Assembly: GCA_005778835.1 (NCBI GenBank)
Contig: SXMG01000090.1
Coordinates: 1 to 50,602 of the forward strand
Length of the DNA: 50,602 nucleotides
Source of the DNA: Actinomycetota bacterium
GTDB taxonomy: Bacteria > Actinomycetota > Actinomycetes > Actinomycetales > Microbacteriaceae
Direction of reading: 5' to 3'
The notes beneath the pieces were generated by a model. The model saw only the letters and a program-made list of their open reading frames with translations. It did no database searches and had not been told where the DNA came from. The translations under genes were made by a program, and so were the position numbers. Below are positions 24,432 to 32,889 of this stretch, in pieces; within the stretch, counting starts at the first letter, position 1; each line of letters starts with the position of its first letter.

Positions 24432-25619
24432 ATGAGCACCACAACCATGGGCAGAAGGCTCATCCCGGTGGCATCCGCCGCCGCGGTCGCCGCGATCATC
24501 CTTGCCGGATGCACGTCGACCAACGCCGAGGCACCCGAAGAAGGCGGCGTCGCCAACAACCTCCAGGCTGACATCGCCGCGGGCTCGGTCGGCACGGTCG
24601 ACCAGTTCATCTCGATGGACGACGTCTGCCCGACCGAGGGCGACCCGATCACCGTCGGCGTTGTCGACGGCATCGGCACGAACAGCTGGTCGAAGACCGT
24701 GCTGGCCGAGATCGAGAGCGAAGCGGCGCAGTGCGAGCTCATCGAGAGCGTCGAGTTCGTCGCCGGTCTCTTCGACCTCGAGACGACCACGAGCGGCATC
24801 ACGAGCCTCGCAGCCAAGGGCACCGACATCATCCTGGTGATCCCGGACGCCGGTCCGGGCGAGGCGCACCTTCCTGCGATCCGTCAGGCGACGCAGGCGG
24901 GCTCGATCGTGATCAACTTCGCTGCCGACCCGCAGGGTCAGGCCGGAGTCGACTACCTCGACTACACCGACCAGTCGCCGAAGTTCGTCGGCATCTCGAA
25001 GGCCGAGTGGCTCGTCGACCAGCTGGGCGAGGAAGGCGGCAACATCGTGTTCCTCGGCGGCCCCGCCGGTGCACTGGTCTCGACGCAGGAGTTCGAGGGC
25101 CTGCAGGAGGTTCTCGCCGAGAACCCGCAGCTCACCCTGCTCACTCCTGAGCCCGTCGTCACCAACTGGGACCCGGCGCAGGCGCAGCAGGCCATGGCCG
25201 GTCTGCTCTCGCAGTTCCCGGAGATCGACGCGATCATCGCCGACTACGGCGCAGCAGCTGCCGGCGTGATCCGCGCCTACGAGGCCGCGGGACTCTCGCT
25301 GCCGCTGGTCACGACGACCGACGACAACTCGCTGAGCTGCAACTTCGACGCTCTCAAGGAGACCAACCCGGCCTACGAGCTCGCGACGGTCTCGTCGCGC
25401 ACGTGGATCGGTCGCGTCGCCCTCCGCAAGGCCGTCGCAGCGTTCTACGGCGGCTCGAACCCTGAGCCGTCGATCTACAACCTGGCGATCGTCGAAGACT
25501 CGACGGGCACCGCTCCGGGATCCATCCTGCCGAGCGAGGCCTGCCTGCCGGACGCGCCGCCGGACGCCACGCCGTCGACGCTGCTGACGGCTGACGAGAT
25601 CAACGCGCTGTTCAACTAA
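24432..25619 (+). CDS. CUT2-family ABC importer, substrate-binding lipoprotein
   Basis: 395 residues. Lipoprotein signal with lipobox LAGC, acylated Cys27. The mature chain is a type I periplasmic-binding fold: VGVVDGIGTNSWSKTVLAEIESEA, then GITSLAAKGTDIILVIPDAGPG, GGNIVFLGGPAGAL, and EIDAIIADYGAAAAGVIRAYEAAG. It is somewhat longer than RbsB (about 300), with a distinct N-terminal linker and a C-terminal extension after VEDSTG. ATG 24432 follows a GAGGAG at 24420-24425. It delivers the substrate to the membrane complex encoded on either side. Confidence 0.88.
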   Translation: MSTTTMGRRLIPVASAAAVAAIILAGCTSTNAEAPEEGGVANNLQADIAAGSVGTVDQFISMDDVCPTEGDPITVGVVDGIGTNSWSKTVLAEIESEAAQCELIESVEFVAGLFDLETTTSGITSLAAKGTDIILVIPDAGPGEAHLPAIRQATQAGSIVINFAADPQGQAGVDYLDYTDQSPKFVGISKAEWLVDQLGEEGGNIVFLGGPAGALVSTQEFEGLQEVLAENPQLTLLTPEPVVTNWDPAQAQQAMAGLLSQFPEIDAIIADYGAAAAGVIRAYEAAGLSLPLVTTTDDNSLSCNFDALKETNPAYELATVSSRTWIGRVALRKAVAAFYGGSNPEPSIYNLAIVEDSTGTAPGSILPSEACLPDAPPDATPSTLLTADEINALFN

Positions 25620-25633
25620 CAACGAAAGAACCG

Positions 25634-28129
25634 ATGACCATGGACACCGCCCTCTCTCTCACGGGAATCACCAAGATCTATCCAGGGGTGCGCGCGCTCG
25701 ACGATGTCAGCGTCACCGTCGCCCCCGGTAAGGTCCACGCGATCCTCGGCGAGAACGGAGCGGGCAAGTCCACGCTCGTCGGAATCGCCGCGGGGTCGGT
25801 CGTGCCTGATGCAGGCACGATCGGCCTCGCCGGCGACGAGCTTCCGCGCATGTTCCCGCGCGATGCTCGCGAGCGGGGGCTGGCGATCGTCTACCAGACC
25901 CCTGCTCTCGCACCGGCACTGTCAGTGCTGGATGCCGTGCTGCTGCTGCTCCCCGAGTCGAAGCGACCGGCGCGCAAGAACGCCGCAGCCTGGCTGTCAT
26001 CCCACTTCACGACTCTCGGGCTGCGGGTCGACCCCGGCGCGCTCGTCTCGAATCTCTCGTTGCGCGACGCTCACCTGGTCGAGATCGCCGCGGCGCTCGC
26101 GAGCGACCCGAGTGTGCTCGTTCTCGACGAGCCCACCGAAGCTCTCGGCCCTGAAGAGACTCGCTGGTTGTTCGACCGCATCGCCGATCTGCTCGCGAGC
26201 GGCACGGCCATCGTGTACATCACGCACCGCATTCCCGAGGTGATCGAGATCGCGACCGATCTCACCGTCTTGCGCGACGGCCGCGTCGTCGGCCGCGGTC
26301 TCGTCGCCGACTACACCGAAGAGCAGATCGTCGAGCTCATCGTCGGTCGCTCGCTCGAGACGACCTTCCCCGACAAGGCGGTCGTCGAGCCCGACGCTGA
26401 CGACGTCTACGCCGTGACTCGCATCACGGGCCAGGGCTTCACCGAGGTCAGCTTCGCCGCACGCCCCGGCGAGGTCATCGGCCTTGCGGGTGTGGAGGGC
26501 AACGGCCAGCGCGAGGTTCTGCGCGCCCTGGGCGGGCATGGACTCACCGACGGGTCTGTGGCGCTCGGAGGTCACCAGATCTCGGTGCGCTCGCCCCGGG
26601 CTGCCAAGCGAGCCGGCGTCGTCTATCTTCCCGGCGACCGCATCGGCGAGGCCATGTTCGGCAAGATGACCATTCGCGAGAACGTCGTCGCCCCCAACCT
26701 CACCGACGCCATGCCGTTCGGCATCGTGAACCGGCCCAAGGAGTACGAGCTGACGCGCAAGGCCATCGGCGGTCTCGCGGTCAAGACTCCGAGCCTCGAG
26801 ACACCCATCGTCTCGCTCTCGGGCGGCAGCCAGCAGAAGGTGCTGCTCGCCCGCGCCCGTCTCGGCAACCCGCGCGTGCTGCTCGTCGAAGACCCCACAC
26901 AAGGAGTCGACGCGGGCGCTCGCGTCGAGATCTACTCGTTCTTGCGGGCGATGGCGGCGTCGGGCGTCGTGGTCGTCGTGCTGTCGACCGATGCTGTCGA
27001 GCTCGAGGGTCTGTGCGACCGCGTGGTCGTGTTCTCGCGCGGCCGAGTGCAGACGGTGCTCAACGGCGATGACGTCACCGAGCGCGCCATCACCGGGGCA
27101 GCAGTACTGTCGACCGATACCTCGGAGTCGACGACGATCACTGCTGATAGCGGTCAGCGGCGCCGACGACTGCCACTGGGCCCCGGGGGAACACAGGCGA
27201 CGATTCTGCTGGCGCTCGCGCTCACGCTGAGCATCGCGACGACCCTCGCGTCGTCGGCCTTCCTCAGCCCGTTGAACCTGAGCCAGCTGCTCGCCGCGTC
27301 ATCCGTCATCATCCTGGTCGGCCTCGCGCAGCTGCTCGTGGTCATGACCGGCGGCATCGACCTCAGCATCGGTTCGGTGGTCGCGCTGTCGACGGTCGTC
27401 ATCTCGTTCTTCGGGCAGGGAGGCCCCGGGCTCTTCGCTCTTGGCGTCGTGCTCGCGATCGTCGCGGGACTGGTTGTCGGCATCATCAATGGTCTGCTCG
27501 TGACCCGTCTCTCGCTGCCGCCCGTCATCGCGACCCTCGTCACCTCGATCGCGGTCGTGGGTGTTGCGCAAGTGATGCGGCCCGCTCCGGGCGGCTCGGC
27601 CACGGGCGACATCATGGCGGCCGTGGGCCTGGTCGTCGCTGGTGTGCCGGTCGTGCTCATGATCGCCGTCATCATCGCGGTCGCCCTCTGGTACGTCATC
27701 GAGCGCACGACGCTCGGCCGGGGGCTGCGTGCCGCGGGCTCCGACCCCATCAAGGCCAACCGGATGGGTGTCAACGTCGACCGCATGCGATTCCTGGCGA
27801 GTGTCGGCGCTGGCACGCTCGCAGCGATCGCCGGTCTCATCCTTTACACGCGCACCGGCATCGGCGATGCGAACACCGGTCAAGCGCTGACTCTGACCTC
27901 GGTGACCGCGATCGTCATCGCCGGGGCGAGCATCTTCGGCGGTTCGGGTTCGGCCATCGCAGTCGCCGCGGCCGGTCTGCTGCTGCAGACGATCACGAGC
28001 GCCTTGAGCTTCTTGTCGCTCGGTCTGTCATGGCAGTACTGGCTGCAGGGCATCTTCGTGATTCTGGCGGCACTGATCCCGATCGTCGCCGCGTGGCGCA
28101 AGGGGCGAGCTGGGCCGCGCTTGAGGTAG
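25634..28129 (+). CDS. Fused CUT2 ABC importer: tandem ATPase domains plus permease
   Basis: 831 residues. Residues about 8-235 are ATPase domain 1 (Walker A GENGAGKS at 39-46; Walker B VLVLDEPTEALGP; signature degenerate, LSLRDAHLVEIA). Residues about 255-490 are domain 2, with the degenerate Walker A usual in RbsA (GVEGNGQRE), signature LSGGSQQKVLLAR and Walker B VLLVEDPTQGVD. After a Ser/Thr/Arg linker (about 492-515), residues about 517-825 are a complete RbsC-like permease (VVMTGGIDLSIGSVVALSTV, GRGLRAAGSDPIKANRMGVN, VIAGASIFGGSGSAI). ATPase and permease are normally separate in this family; the fusion would fix a heteromeric pore with the permease at 23367. Confidence 0.9.
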   Translation: MTMDTALSLTGITKIYPGVRALDDVSVTVAPGKVHAILGENGAGKSTLVGIAAGSVVPDAGTIGLAGDELPRMFPRDARERGLAIVYQTPALAPALSVLDAVLLLLPESKRPARKNAAAWLSSHFTTLGLRVDPGALVSNLSLRDAHLVEIAAALASDPSVLVLDEPTEALGPEETRWLFDRIADLLASGTAIVYITHRIPEVIEIATDLTVLRDGRVVGRGLVADYTEEQIVELIVGRSLETTFPDKAVVEPDADDVYAVTRITGQGFTEVSFAARPGEVIGLAGVEGNGQREVLRALGGHGLTDGSVALGGHQISVRSPRAAKRAGVVYLPGDRIGEAMFGKMTIRENVVAPNLTDAMPFGIVNRPKEYELTRKAIGGLAVKTPSLETPIVSLSGGSQQKVLLARARLGNPRVLLVEDPTQGVDAGARVEIYSFLRAMAASGVVVVVLSTDAVELEGLCDRVVVFSRGRVQTVLNGDDVTERAITGAAVLSTDTSESTTITADSGQRRRRLPLGPGGTQATILLALALTLSIATTLASSAFLSPLNLSQLLAASSVIILVGLAQLLVVMTGGIDLSIGSVVALSTVVISFFGQGGPGLFALGVVLAIVAGLVVGIINGLLVTRLSLPPVIATLVTSIAVVGVAQVMRPAPGGSATGDIMAAVGLVVAGVPVVLMIAVIIAVALWYVIERTTLGRGLRAAGSDPIKANRMGVNVDRMRFLASVGAGTLAAIAGLILYTRTGIGDANTGQALTLTSVTAIVIAGASIFGGSGSAIAVAAAGLLLQTITSALSFLSLGLSWQYWLQGIFVILAALIPIVAAWRKGRAGPRLR

Positions 28130-28154
28130 CGCCGGGCGCCCTTTCCCGGGCGCT
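28128..28154 (+). terminator. Possible terminator after importer operon 1
   Basis: An imperfect hairpin overlapping the stop codon: AGCGCC/GGCGCT plus GGG/CCC with one bulged G, loop CGCCCTTT. No T tract. A modest candidate. Confidence 0.4.
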
Positions 28155-28214
28155 CAGGCGAGTTGGTCACAATGAGGTCGAGTCATCGAGATTCTGTCAA
28201 CGAGAGTGGAGATC

Positions 28215-29597
28215 ATGAAGAGCACCGGAACAACCGGCACGAACGGCGTCGACTGGGAGGCGCGCATCGATTTCGATCGCCTCCGGGATGAACGGCTCAC
28301 GAAGCTCAAGGCCGAGCTAGACCGTTCCGACGTCGGCGCGCTGCTCGCCTTCGACTTCTCGAACATCCGCTACATGACCGCGACGCACATCGGCACGTGG
28401 GCGATGGACAAGCTGATCAGGTTCAGCCTGCTGACCCGCAACACCGACCCCATCTCGTGGGATTTCGGCTCGGCGGCGAAGCACCACAAGCTCTACAACC
28501 CGTGGCTCGACGTGACGACCTCGGAGATGGACGCCGACCCGCATTCGCCGCACGAGGGTGCGAAGCGGCCCCGGCTCGAGAGCGGCGCCCGCGCCGGCAT
28601 CTCGACGTTGCGCGGAGCCTTCCCGCCCGACGCCGGCATCGCCGAGGAGGTCGCCCGCAAGGTGAAGCGCGAGCTCGAGAAGTTCGGGGTCGCCGACCAG
28701 CCTCTCGGCGTCGATGTGATCGAGCTGCCCATTCTGTTCGCGCTGCAGAAGGAGGGCATCCAGGTCGTCGACGGTCAGCAGATCTTCCTCGAGGCGCGTC
28801 GCATCAAGACCCACGATGAGATCCGGCTGCTGACGCAGGCGGCGTCGATGGTGGATGCGGCCTACGAGAACCTCTACGAGTTCCTCCGGCCCGGCGTGCG
28901 CGAGAACGAGGCCGTCGGTCTGGTGGCGAAGACGCTGTACGACCTCGGCTCCGAGTACGTCGAGGGCGTCAACGCGATCTCGGGTGAGCGGTGCTCGCCC
29001 CACCCGCACGTGTTCAGCGACCGGCTGATTCGCCCGGGCGACCCCGCGTTCTTCGACATCCTGCACAGCTACAACGGGTACCGCACCTGCTACTACCGCA
29101 CCTTTGCAGTCGGGTCGGCTAGCCGCGCGCAGAAGGACGCCTACACGCGGGCTCGCGAGTACATGGATCGCGCGATCGCGCTCGTGAAGCCCGGCGCGAC
29201 CACCGCCGACATCGTCGCGGTCTGGCCGAAGGCCGAGGAGTTCGGATTCCCCGACGAAGAGGCGGCGTTCGCGCTGCAGTACGGCCACGGCGTGGGTCTC
29301 TCGATCTGGGAGAAGCCGATCTTCTCGCGCCTGACCTCGTTCGATCACCCCGAGCTCATCGAAGAGGGCATGGTCTTCGCCCTCGAGACCTACTGGCCGG
29401 CCTCGGACGGATGGGGTGCCGCGCGCATCGAAGAGGAGGTCGTCGTCACGGCGACCGGGTGCGAGGTCATCACGAAGTTCCCGGCCGAAGAGCTGCTCGT
29501 CGCGGGCAAGCGCTACTACGCCGTCGGCGGCGAGCTCAGCACGCTGCGCGACTCGCAGTCGCACCTCAACACGACCGACGGTCGCGGCGGCCACTGA
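28215..29597 (+). CDS. Creatinase/M24-fold protein, copy 1 (metal site altered)
   Basis: 460 residues from ATG 28215 (a GTG at 28206 is also possible; GAGAG lies 8 bases before the ATG). N-terminal creatinase domain (about 20-170, with ALLAFDFSNIRYMTATH and ISWDFGSAAKHHKLYNPWL) and C-terminal pita-bread domain (about 195-450). In M24 metallopeptidases five residues bind two metals; here the first Asp (FFDILHS), His (YGHGVGLSIWE) and two Glu (EGMVFALET, IEEEVVVT) are present, but the second Asp is Cys in GYRTCYYRTF. This fits a non-peptidase, creatinase-like or single-metal hydrolase/lyase. Very similar to the gene at 31559-32848. Confidence 0.82.
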   Translation: MKSTGTTGTNGVDWEARIDFDRLRDERLTKLKAELDRSDVGALLAFDFSNIRYMTATHIGTWAMDKLIRFSLLTRNTDPISWDFGSAAKHHKLYNPWLDVTTSEMDADPHSPHEGAKRPRLESGARAGISTLRGAFPPDAGIAEEVARKVKRELEKFGVADQPLGVDVIELPILFALQKEGIQVVDGQQIFLEARRIKTHDEIRLLTQAASMVDAAYENLYEFLRPGVRENEAVGLVAKTLYDLGSEYVEGVNAISGERCSPHPHVFSDRLIRPGDPAFFDILHSYNGYRTCYYRTFAVGSASRAQKDAYTRAREYMDRAIALVKPGATTADIVAVWPKAEEFGFPDEEAAFALQYGHGVGLSIWEKPIFSRLTSFDHPELIEEGMVFALETYWPASDGWGAARIEEEVVVTATGCEVITKFPAEELLVAGKRYYAVGGELSTLRDSQSHLNTTDGRGGH

Positions 29598-29599
29598 CC

Positions 29600-29638
29600 A
29601 GCGGGCGGCGGGAGCACGCTTCGTCCCCGCCGCTCGCT
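29600..29638. terminator. Bidirectional intrinsic terminator
   Basis: A 13-bp stem (29600-29612 with 29626-29638, one G-T pair) and 13-base loop between the convergent M24 and beta-hydroxyacid dehydrogenase genes. Confidence 0.7.
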
Positions 29639-29654
29639 TGCTGCGCGTGCGGGC

Positions 29655-30548
29655 CTACAGCCCGCTGCGGCGCCGGGTGATCTCGGCGACGGCCGACCAG
29701 TCGAGCGCACTGAGGTCAGCGTCGGCCAGGGCTGCTTCGAACAGCTCGTGCAGCACGGGCGCGATCGGCAGCGATACCCCGCGCTCGGCCGCCGCGGCCT
29801 CGGCGAGGCCGAGATCCTTCAGGCCGAGCGACATGGCGAAGCCGACCGGCTCGTAGCGCTTCTCGGCGATGATCGGCGCGTAGCCCTTGTGGGCAGCGCC
29901 GCTGAAGGCCGTGTGGGTCAAGATCTCAACGAACTCGCTCGCGTCGATGCCCGTGGCCTCGACGAGCGACACCGATTCGGCGATCGACTGCATGGCGCTG
30001 ATCAGGCTGTAGTTCACGGCGATCTTCACGACGCTCGCCATCGCGACGTCGTCGCCGAGGTTCCACGTCTTCTGGCCGAGTGCCTCCAAGGACGGCATCG
30101 CGGCGGCGACCGCTGACGGATCTCCGGAGGCGACCACCAGCAGGCCTCCCGTCGCCGCGATCGTCGAACGGCCGAGCACGGGCGCCTGTACGTAGCCGAC
30201 GCCGTGACGCGCGTGCCGCTCCGCGAGCTCGTGGGCCGCGGACGGGCTGATCGTGGAGTGGTTTATGTGCACGCGGCCGGGCGGCACCGAGGTCAGCAGC
30301 TCGTCGTCGAAGACGGAGAGCAAAGCGGCGTCGTCGGCGAGCATCGAGTGCACGAGCTCGCAGGCGCCGAACGCTTCGGCGGGCGACGAGGCGACCGTGA
30401 CACCCTCACGAGCGGCCAGCGCGTCGATCGCGGGCCGGCTGCGGTTCCAGATCGTGACGCCGTAGCCCTCGTCGAGCAGCCGGGAGACCATGCCGGCGCC
30501 CATGGCGCCGAGCCCGAGGAAGGCGACGACAGGGGAGGTCGCGCTCAT
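29655..30548 (-). CDS. Beta-hydroxyacid dehydrogenase (3-hydroxyisobutyrate / tartronate-semialdehyde reductase family)
   Basis: 297 residues, usual family length. Rossmann motif VAFLGLGAMGAGMVSRLLDEG (residues about 8-28) followed by VTIWNRSR, the NADP-type turn. The substrate loop is GVGYVQAPVLGRSTIAATGGLLVVASG, where the family DAPVSGG is changed to QAPVLGR. The catalytic Lys lies in VVKIAVNYSLIS. The C-terminal helical domain ends normally. Such enzymes convert 3-hydroxyacids and semialdehydes; the changed substrate loop suggests a substrate other than hydroxyisobutyrate. ATG 30548 overlaps a 16-codon leader frame that carries the strong ribosome-binding site. Divergent from the XRE-cupin gene. 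Confidence 0.87.
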   Translation of the reverse strand: MSATSPVVAFLGLGAMGAGMVSRLLDEGYGVTIWNRSRPAIDALAAREGVTVASSPAEAFGACELVHSMLADDAALLSVFDDELLTSVPPGRVHINHSTISPSAAHELAERHARHGVGYVQAPVLGRSTIAATGGLLVVASGDPSAVAAAMPSLEALGQKTWNLGDDVAMASVVKIAVNYSLISAMQSIAESVSLVEATGIDASEFVEILTHTAFSGAAHKGYAPIIAEKRYEPVGFAMSLGLKDLGLAEAAAAERGVSLPIAPVLHELFEAALADADLSALDWSAVAEITRRRSGL

Positions 30549-30595
30549 CGCTCGCCTCGAGCGTCGAGCGGAGTGCGATGCCGTGCTGGATCCAC
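30545..30595 (-). CDS. Putative 16-residue leader peptide, coupled to the beta-hydroxyacid dehydrogenase
   Basis: GTG 30595 follows AGGAGGA at 5-base spacing, the strongest Shine-Dalgarno sequence in this region. The frame encodes MDPARHRTPLDARGER and its TGA overlaps the dehydrogenase ATG (ATGA). The dehydrogenase itself has only GAGGCGAG nearby. Layout and DPA-R-rich character resemble the 32-codon frame at 19215. It may be chance; no conservation data are available here. Confidence 0.3.
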   Translation of the reverse strand: MDPARHRTPLDARGER

Positions 30596-30633
30596 GATGA
30601 TCCTCCTCGTCGGGCGGTGGGCGATCACCGCTC

Positions 30634-30658
30634 CAGTGTACAGCAGCACTTCACACTG
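30634..30658 (-). promoter_or_regulatory. Candidate promoter of the beta-hydroxyacid dehydrogenase with inverted repeat
   Basis: Inverted repeat CAGTGT-N13-ACACTG (30634-30639, 30653-30658). On the minus strand TACACT (30635-30640), overlapping the left arm, is a near-consensus -10 box about 40 bases before the leader GTG. No clear -35. Confidence 0.35.
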
Positions 30659-30721
30659 CTCCGGGTCGACGGATTCTGCGAACCTGCCGGGAAGCAGAAA
30701 GCAAGGCCGACGGGAGGGTTC

Positions 30722-30761
30722 GCTCGACTATGCTGAACGTCAGGTGAACGTTCACCATCAC
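30722..30761. promoter_or_regulatory. Operator site H and palindrome in the XRE-cupin promoter
   Basis: GCTCG-ACTATGC-TGAAC (30722-30738) differs from site E at two arm positions, and its centre differs by one base (ACTATGC / ACTATGA). TATGCT (30729-30734) is a good -10 box within it. A further TGAACG copy lies 11 bp downstream (30745-30750), inside the 14-bp perfect palindrome GGTGAACGTTCACC (30743-30756). This arrangement fits autoregulation by the protein encoded from 30815. Confidence 0.55.
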
Positions 30762-30814
30762 TGACGACCTGACTGACCCTCAGGGCGGCACAGTGCGGCG
30801 CGAGAGGGGCAGCG

Positions 30815-31543
30815 ATGCAGTTCGATGTGGGCGCTGAACTGCGTCGTGTTCGCGAGTCTCGCAAGCTCAGCCTTCGAGCAGTCGCGTCGGCTGTCGGTGT
30901 CTCGGCGAGTCTGCTCTCGCAGGTGGAGACCGGCAAGACCCAGCCCTCGGTGAGCACCCTCTACGCCCTGGTCAACTACCTCGGCATCTCTCTCGACGGC
31001 CTCATGGGGCACAACCGTGTCGATGCCTCGCCCCTGGGGCTCTCGACCTCGACCGACTCGACCTCCAACGACGGCCGACGCAGCGACTCGGTCGTGCAGC
31101 GCCGCGAGGACAACCCGGTCATCGAGATGGAGAACGGCGTCACCTGGGAACGCCTCGCTGTCGGCGATTCGGCCGTCGCCGACCCGCTCATCGTCACCTA
31201 CGCGCCCGCCGGCTCGTCGTCGGTCGAGGGCAAGATGATGCGCCACGCGGCACTCGAGTACGGGGTGCTGCTGGAAGGCCGGCTGACGCTCCGCATCGAC
31301 TTCGAGACCTACGAGCTCACCCCCGGCGACTCGTTCTGCTTCGACGCCCAGCGGCCGCACCTCTACATCAACGAGGGTGATGTTCCGGCTCGCGGCATCT
31401 GGTTCGTCATCGGCCGACGCGAGATGGCGTACCAGACGCTGTCTGATCTCGGGCACGACGACACCGGTGAAGTTCGCCCCATCGCCTCGGCGGTCGACGT
31501 GCTGCAGGCGATGAAGTCGCTCAAGGTCGAGCCCCGCGACTGA
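30815..31543 (+). CDS. XRE-family regulator with C-terminal cupin, copy 1
   Basis: 242 residues. Helix-turn-helix at about 6-60 (LRRVRESRKLSLRAVASAVGVSASLLSQVETGKTQPSVSTL, quoted in parts: recognition helix SASLLSQVETG). A linker of Ser/Asp/Thr follows, then a cupin domain at about 120-200 (EYGVLLEGRLTLRIDFETYELTPGDSFCFDAQRPH). Such proteins sense small ligands through the cupin and usually repress uptake and catabolic genes. Its own promoter carries the island's GTTCA/TGAAC motif, so it is the leading candidate to bind the sites at 12529-21840. GAGAGGGGC precedes ATG 30815. Confidence 0.88.
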   Translation: MQFDVGAELRRVRESRKLSLRAVASAVGVSASLLSQVETGKTQPSVSTLYALVNYLGISLDGLMGHNRVDASPLGLSTSTDSTSNDGRRSDSVVQRREDNPVIEMENGVTWERLAVGDSAVADPLIVTYAPAGSSSVEGKMMRHAALEYGVLLEGRLTLRIDFETYELTPGDSFCFDAQRPHLYINEGDVPARGIWFVIGRREMAYQTLSDLGHDDTGEVRPIASAVDVLQAMKSLKVEPRD

Positions 31544-31558
31544 TCGGTCGTGGCGAGC

Positions 31559-32848
31559 TCAGTACGGGTTCGCGACGAACAGGTCTTGGGCCGGGAACTT
31601 GGTGAGCACCTGAGCGCCGTTCGCGGTGATGACGACCTCTTCTTCGATGCGCGCAGCCGAGACCCCGTCTGACGCGGGGCAGTAGGTCTCGAGCGCGAAC
31701 ACCATGCCGGCCTTGATCTCGACCGGGTGGGTCAACGAGTTGAGCCGCGAGATGATGGGGCGCTCGTGCAGGCCGAGCCCGAGGCCGTGCCCGAACTGCA
31801 ACCCGAAAGCATCCATCTCGCTCGCAATGCCGATCTCCTGCGCAGTCGGCCACAGCTTCGCGACCTCGTCGGTGCCGACGCCGTCGGCGACCTTCTCGAT
31901 CGCGGCATCCATCCACTCGCGAGCACGCCGGTACGCGTCGTGCTGGGCGGGGGTCGAGCTGCCGACCGAGAACGTGCGGTAGTAGCAGGTGCGGTACCCG
32001 TTGTACGAGTGGATGATGTCGAAGAAGGCCTGGTCTCCCGGCCGGATCAGACGGTCGGTGAAGTTGTGGGGGTGCGGGTTGCAGCGCTCGCCCGACACCG
32101 CGTTGATGGCCTCGACCTGCTCGCTGCCGAGCTCGTAGAGCTTCTTCGAGGCGAGAGCGACGATCTCGTTCTCACGGATTCCCGGCTTGAGTGCATCGGT
32201 GATGTCTTGGTAGACGCCGTCGACCATGGAGGCGGCCTGGCTCAGCAGCAGGATCTCGTCGACGTTCTTGATGGCGCGCGCGTCGAGCATCGACTGCTGA
32301 ATATCGACGACCTCGATGCCTTGCCGCTGCATCTCGAACAGGAACGACGGCTCGACGATGTCGACGCCCACGGGCATGCCGCTCAGTCCGGCATCGTGCA
32401 GCAGACCCTTGATGGTCGTCACGGCCTCCTTCATGAGGCCGACCTCGGGGTGGATCGCACCGCGCAGGCCGAGCATGCCGCTGTGGCTGTGGCCCTCGTG
32501 CAACCAGGGGGAGAAGAGCCGGTGGTGCTTGGCGGCCGAGCCGAAGTCCCACAGGTGCGGCTTGCCGTCCCGGGGCAGCAGCGCGTAGCGCGACATCTTG
32601 TCGCCGAGCGCCCCGCCGATCCAGGTCTGGGTCGTGTAGCGGATGTTGTAGAAGTCGAAGAGCAGGAACGCCCCGCACTCGGTCGCTTCGAGCGCCTGCA
32701 TCGCGCGGCTGAGCCGGTAGTCGCGAAGGCGGGCGAAATCGACTCGCTGTTCGTAGTCGACGGCCATGTGGCCGTGGGCGGGAATCATGCGATTGTCGAA
32801 GTCGAGCGCCGCGACGAGGGGCCGCGGGGCTTCGCTGCTCGAAGACAT
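31559..32848 (-). CDS. Creatinase/M24-fold protein, copy 2 (metal site altered)
   Basis: 429 residues from ATG 32848, with AGGAG 9 bases upstream; an in-frame ATG 13 codons earlier (32887) has no ribosome-binding site and lies at the foot of a terminator hairpin. Same architecture as the 28215 protein: AFLLFDFYNIRYTTQTW, LWDFGSAAKHHRLFSPWL, then the pita-bread domain with FFDIIHSYNGYRTCYYRTF, FGHGLGLGLHERP, AGMVFALETY and IEEEVVITANG. The second metal-binding Asp is again Cys. The two share about half of their residues by eye, so they may form a heteromer or act on successive substrates. Convergent with the XRE-cupin gene, 15 bp apart. Confidence 0.83.
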   Translation of the reverse strand: MSSSSEAPRPLVAALDFDNRMIPAHGHMAVDYEQRVDFARLRDYRLSRAMQALEATECGAFLLFDFYNIRYTTQTWIGGALGDKMSRYALLPRDGKPHLWDFGSAAKHHRLFSPWLHEGHSHSGMLGLRGAIHPEVGLMKEAVTTIKGLLHDAGLSGMPVGVDIVEPSFLFEMQRQGIEVVDIQQSMLDARAIKNVDEILLLSQAASMVDGVYQDITDALKPGIRENEIVALASKKLYELGSEQVEAINAVSGERCNPHPHNFTDRLIRPGDQAFFDIIHSYNGYRTCYYRTFSVGSSTPAQHDAYRRAREWMDAAIEKVADGVGTDEVAKLWPTAQEIGIASEMDAFGLQFGHGLGLGLHERPIISRLNSLTHPVEIKAGMVFALETYCPASDGVSAARIEEEVVITANGAQVLTKFPAQDLFVANPY

Positions 32849-32889
32849 GAGGAAGTGCTCCTGACGTTGGGTGAATATGCTGGTCATGA

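Noticed and set aside
23289-25622. A 777-codon open frame on the minus strand across importer 1
   Set aside because: Antisense shadow of the permease and binding-protein genes; composition is Arg/Asp/Glu/Gly-rich with no recognisable fold.
30743-30756. GGTGAACGTTCACC read as a Pho box for RegX3/PhoP
   Set aside because: The TGAAC arms match the local operator family better, and the gene it precedes has no phosphate link.
28215-32848. Assignment of the two M24-fold proteins as DMSP lyase DddP or ectoine hydrolase DoeA
   Set aside because: They share the M24 fold, but the altered metal site and unrelated neighbours do not support either specific function.
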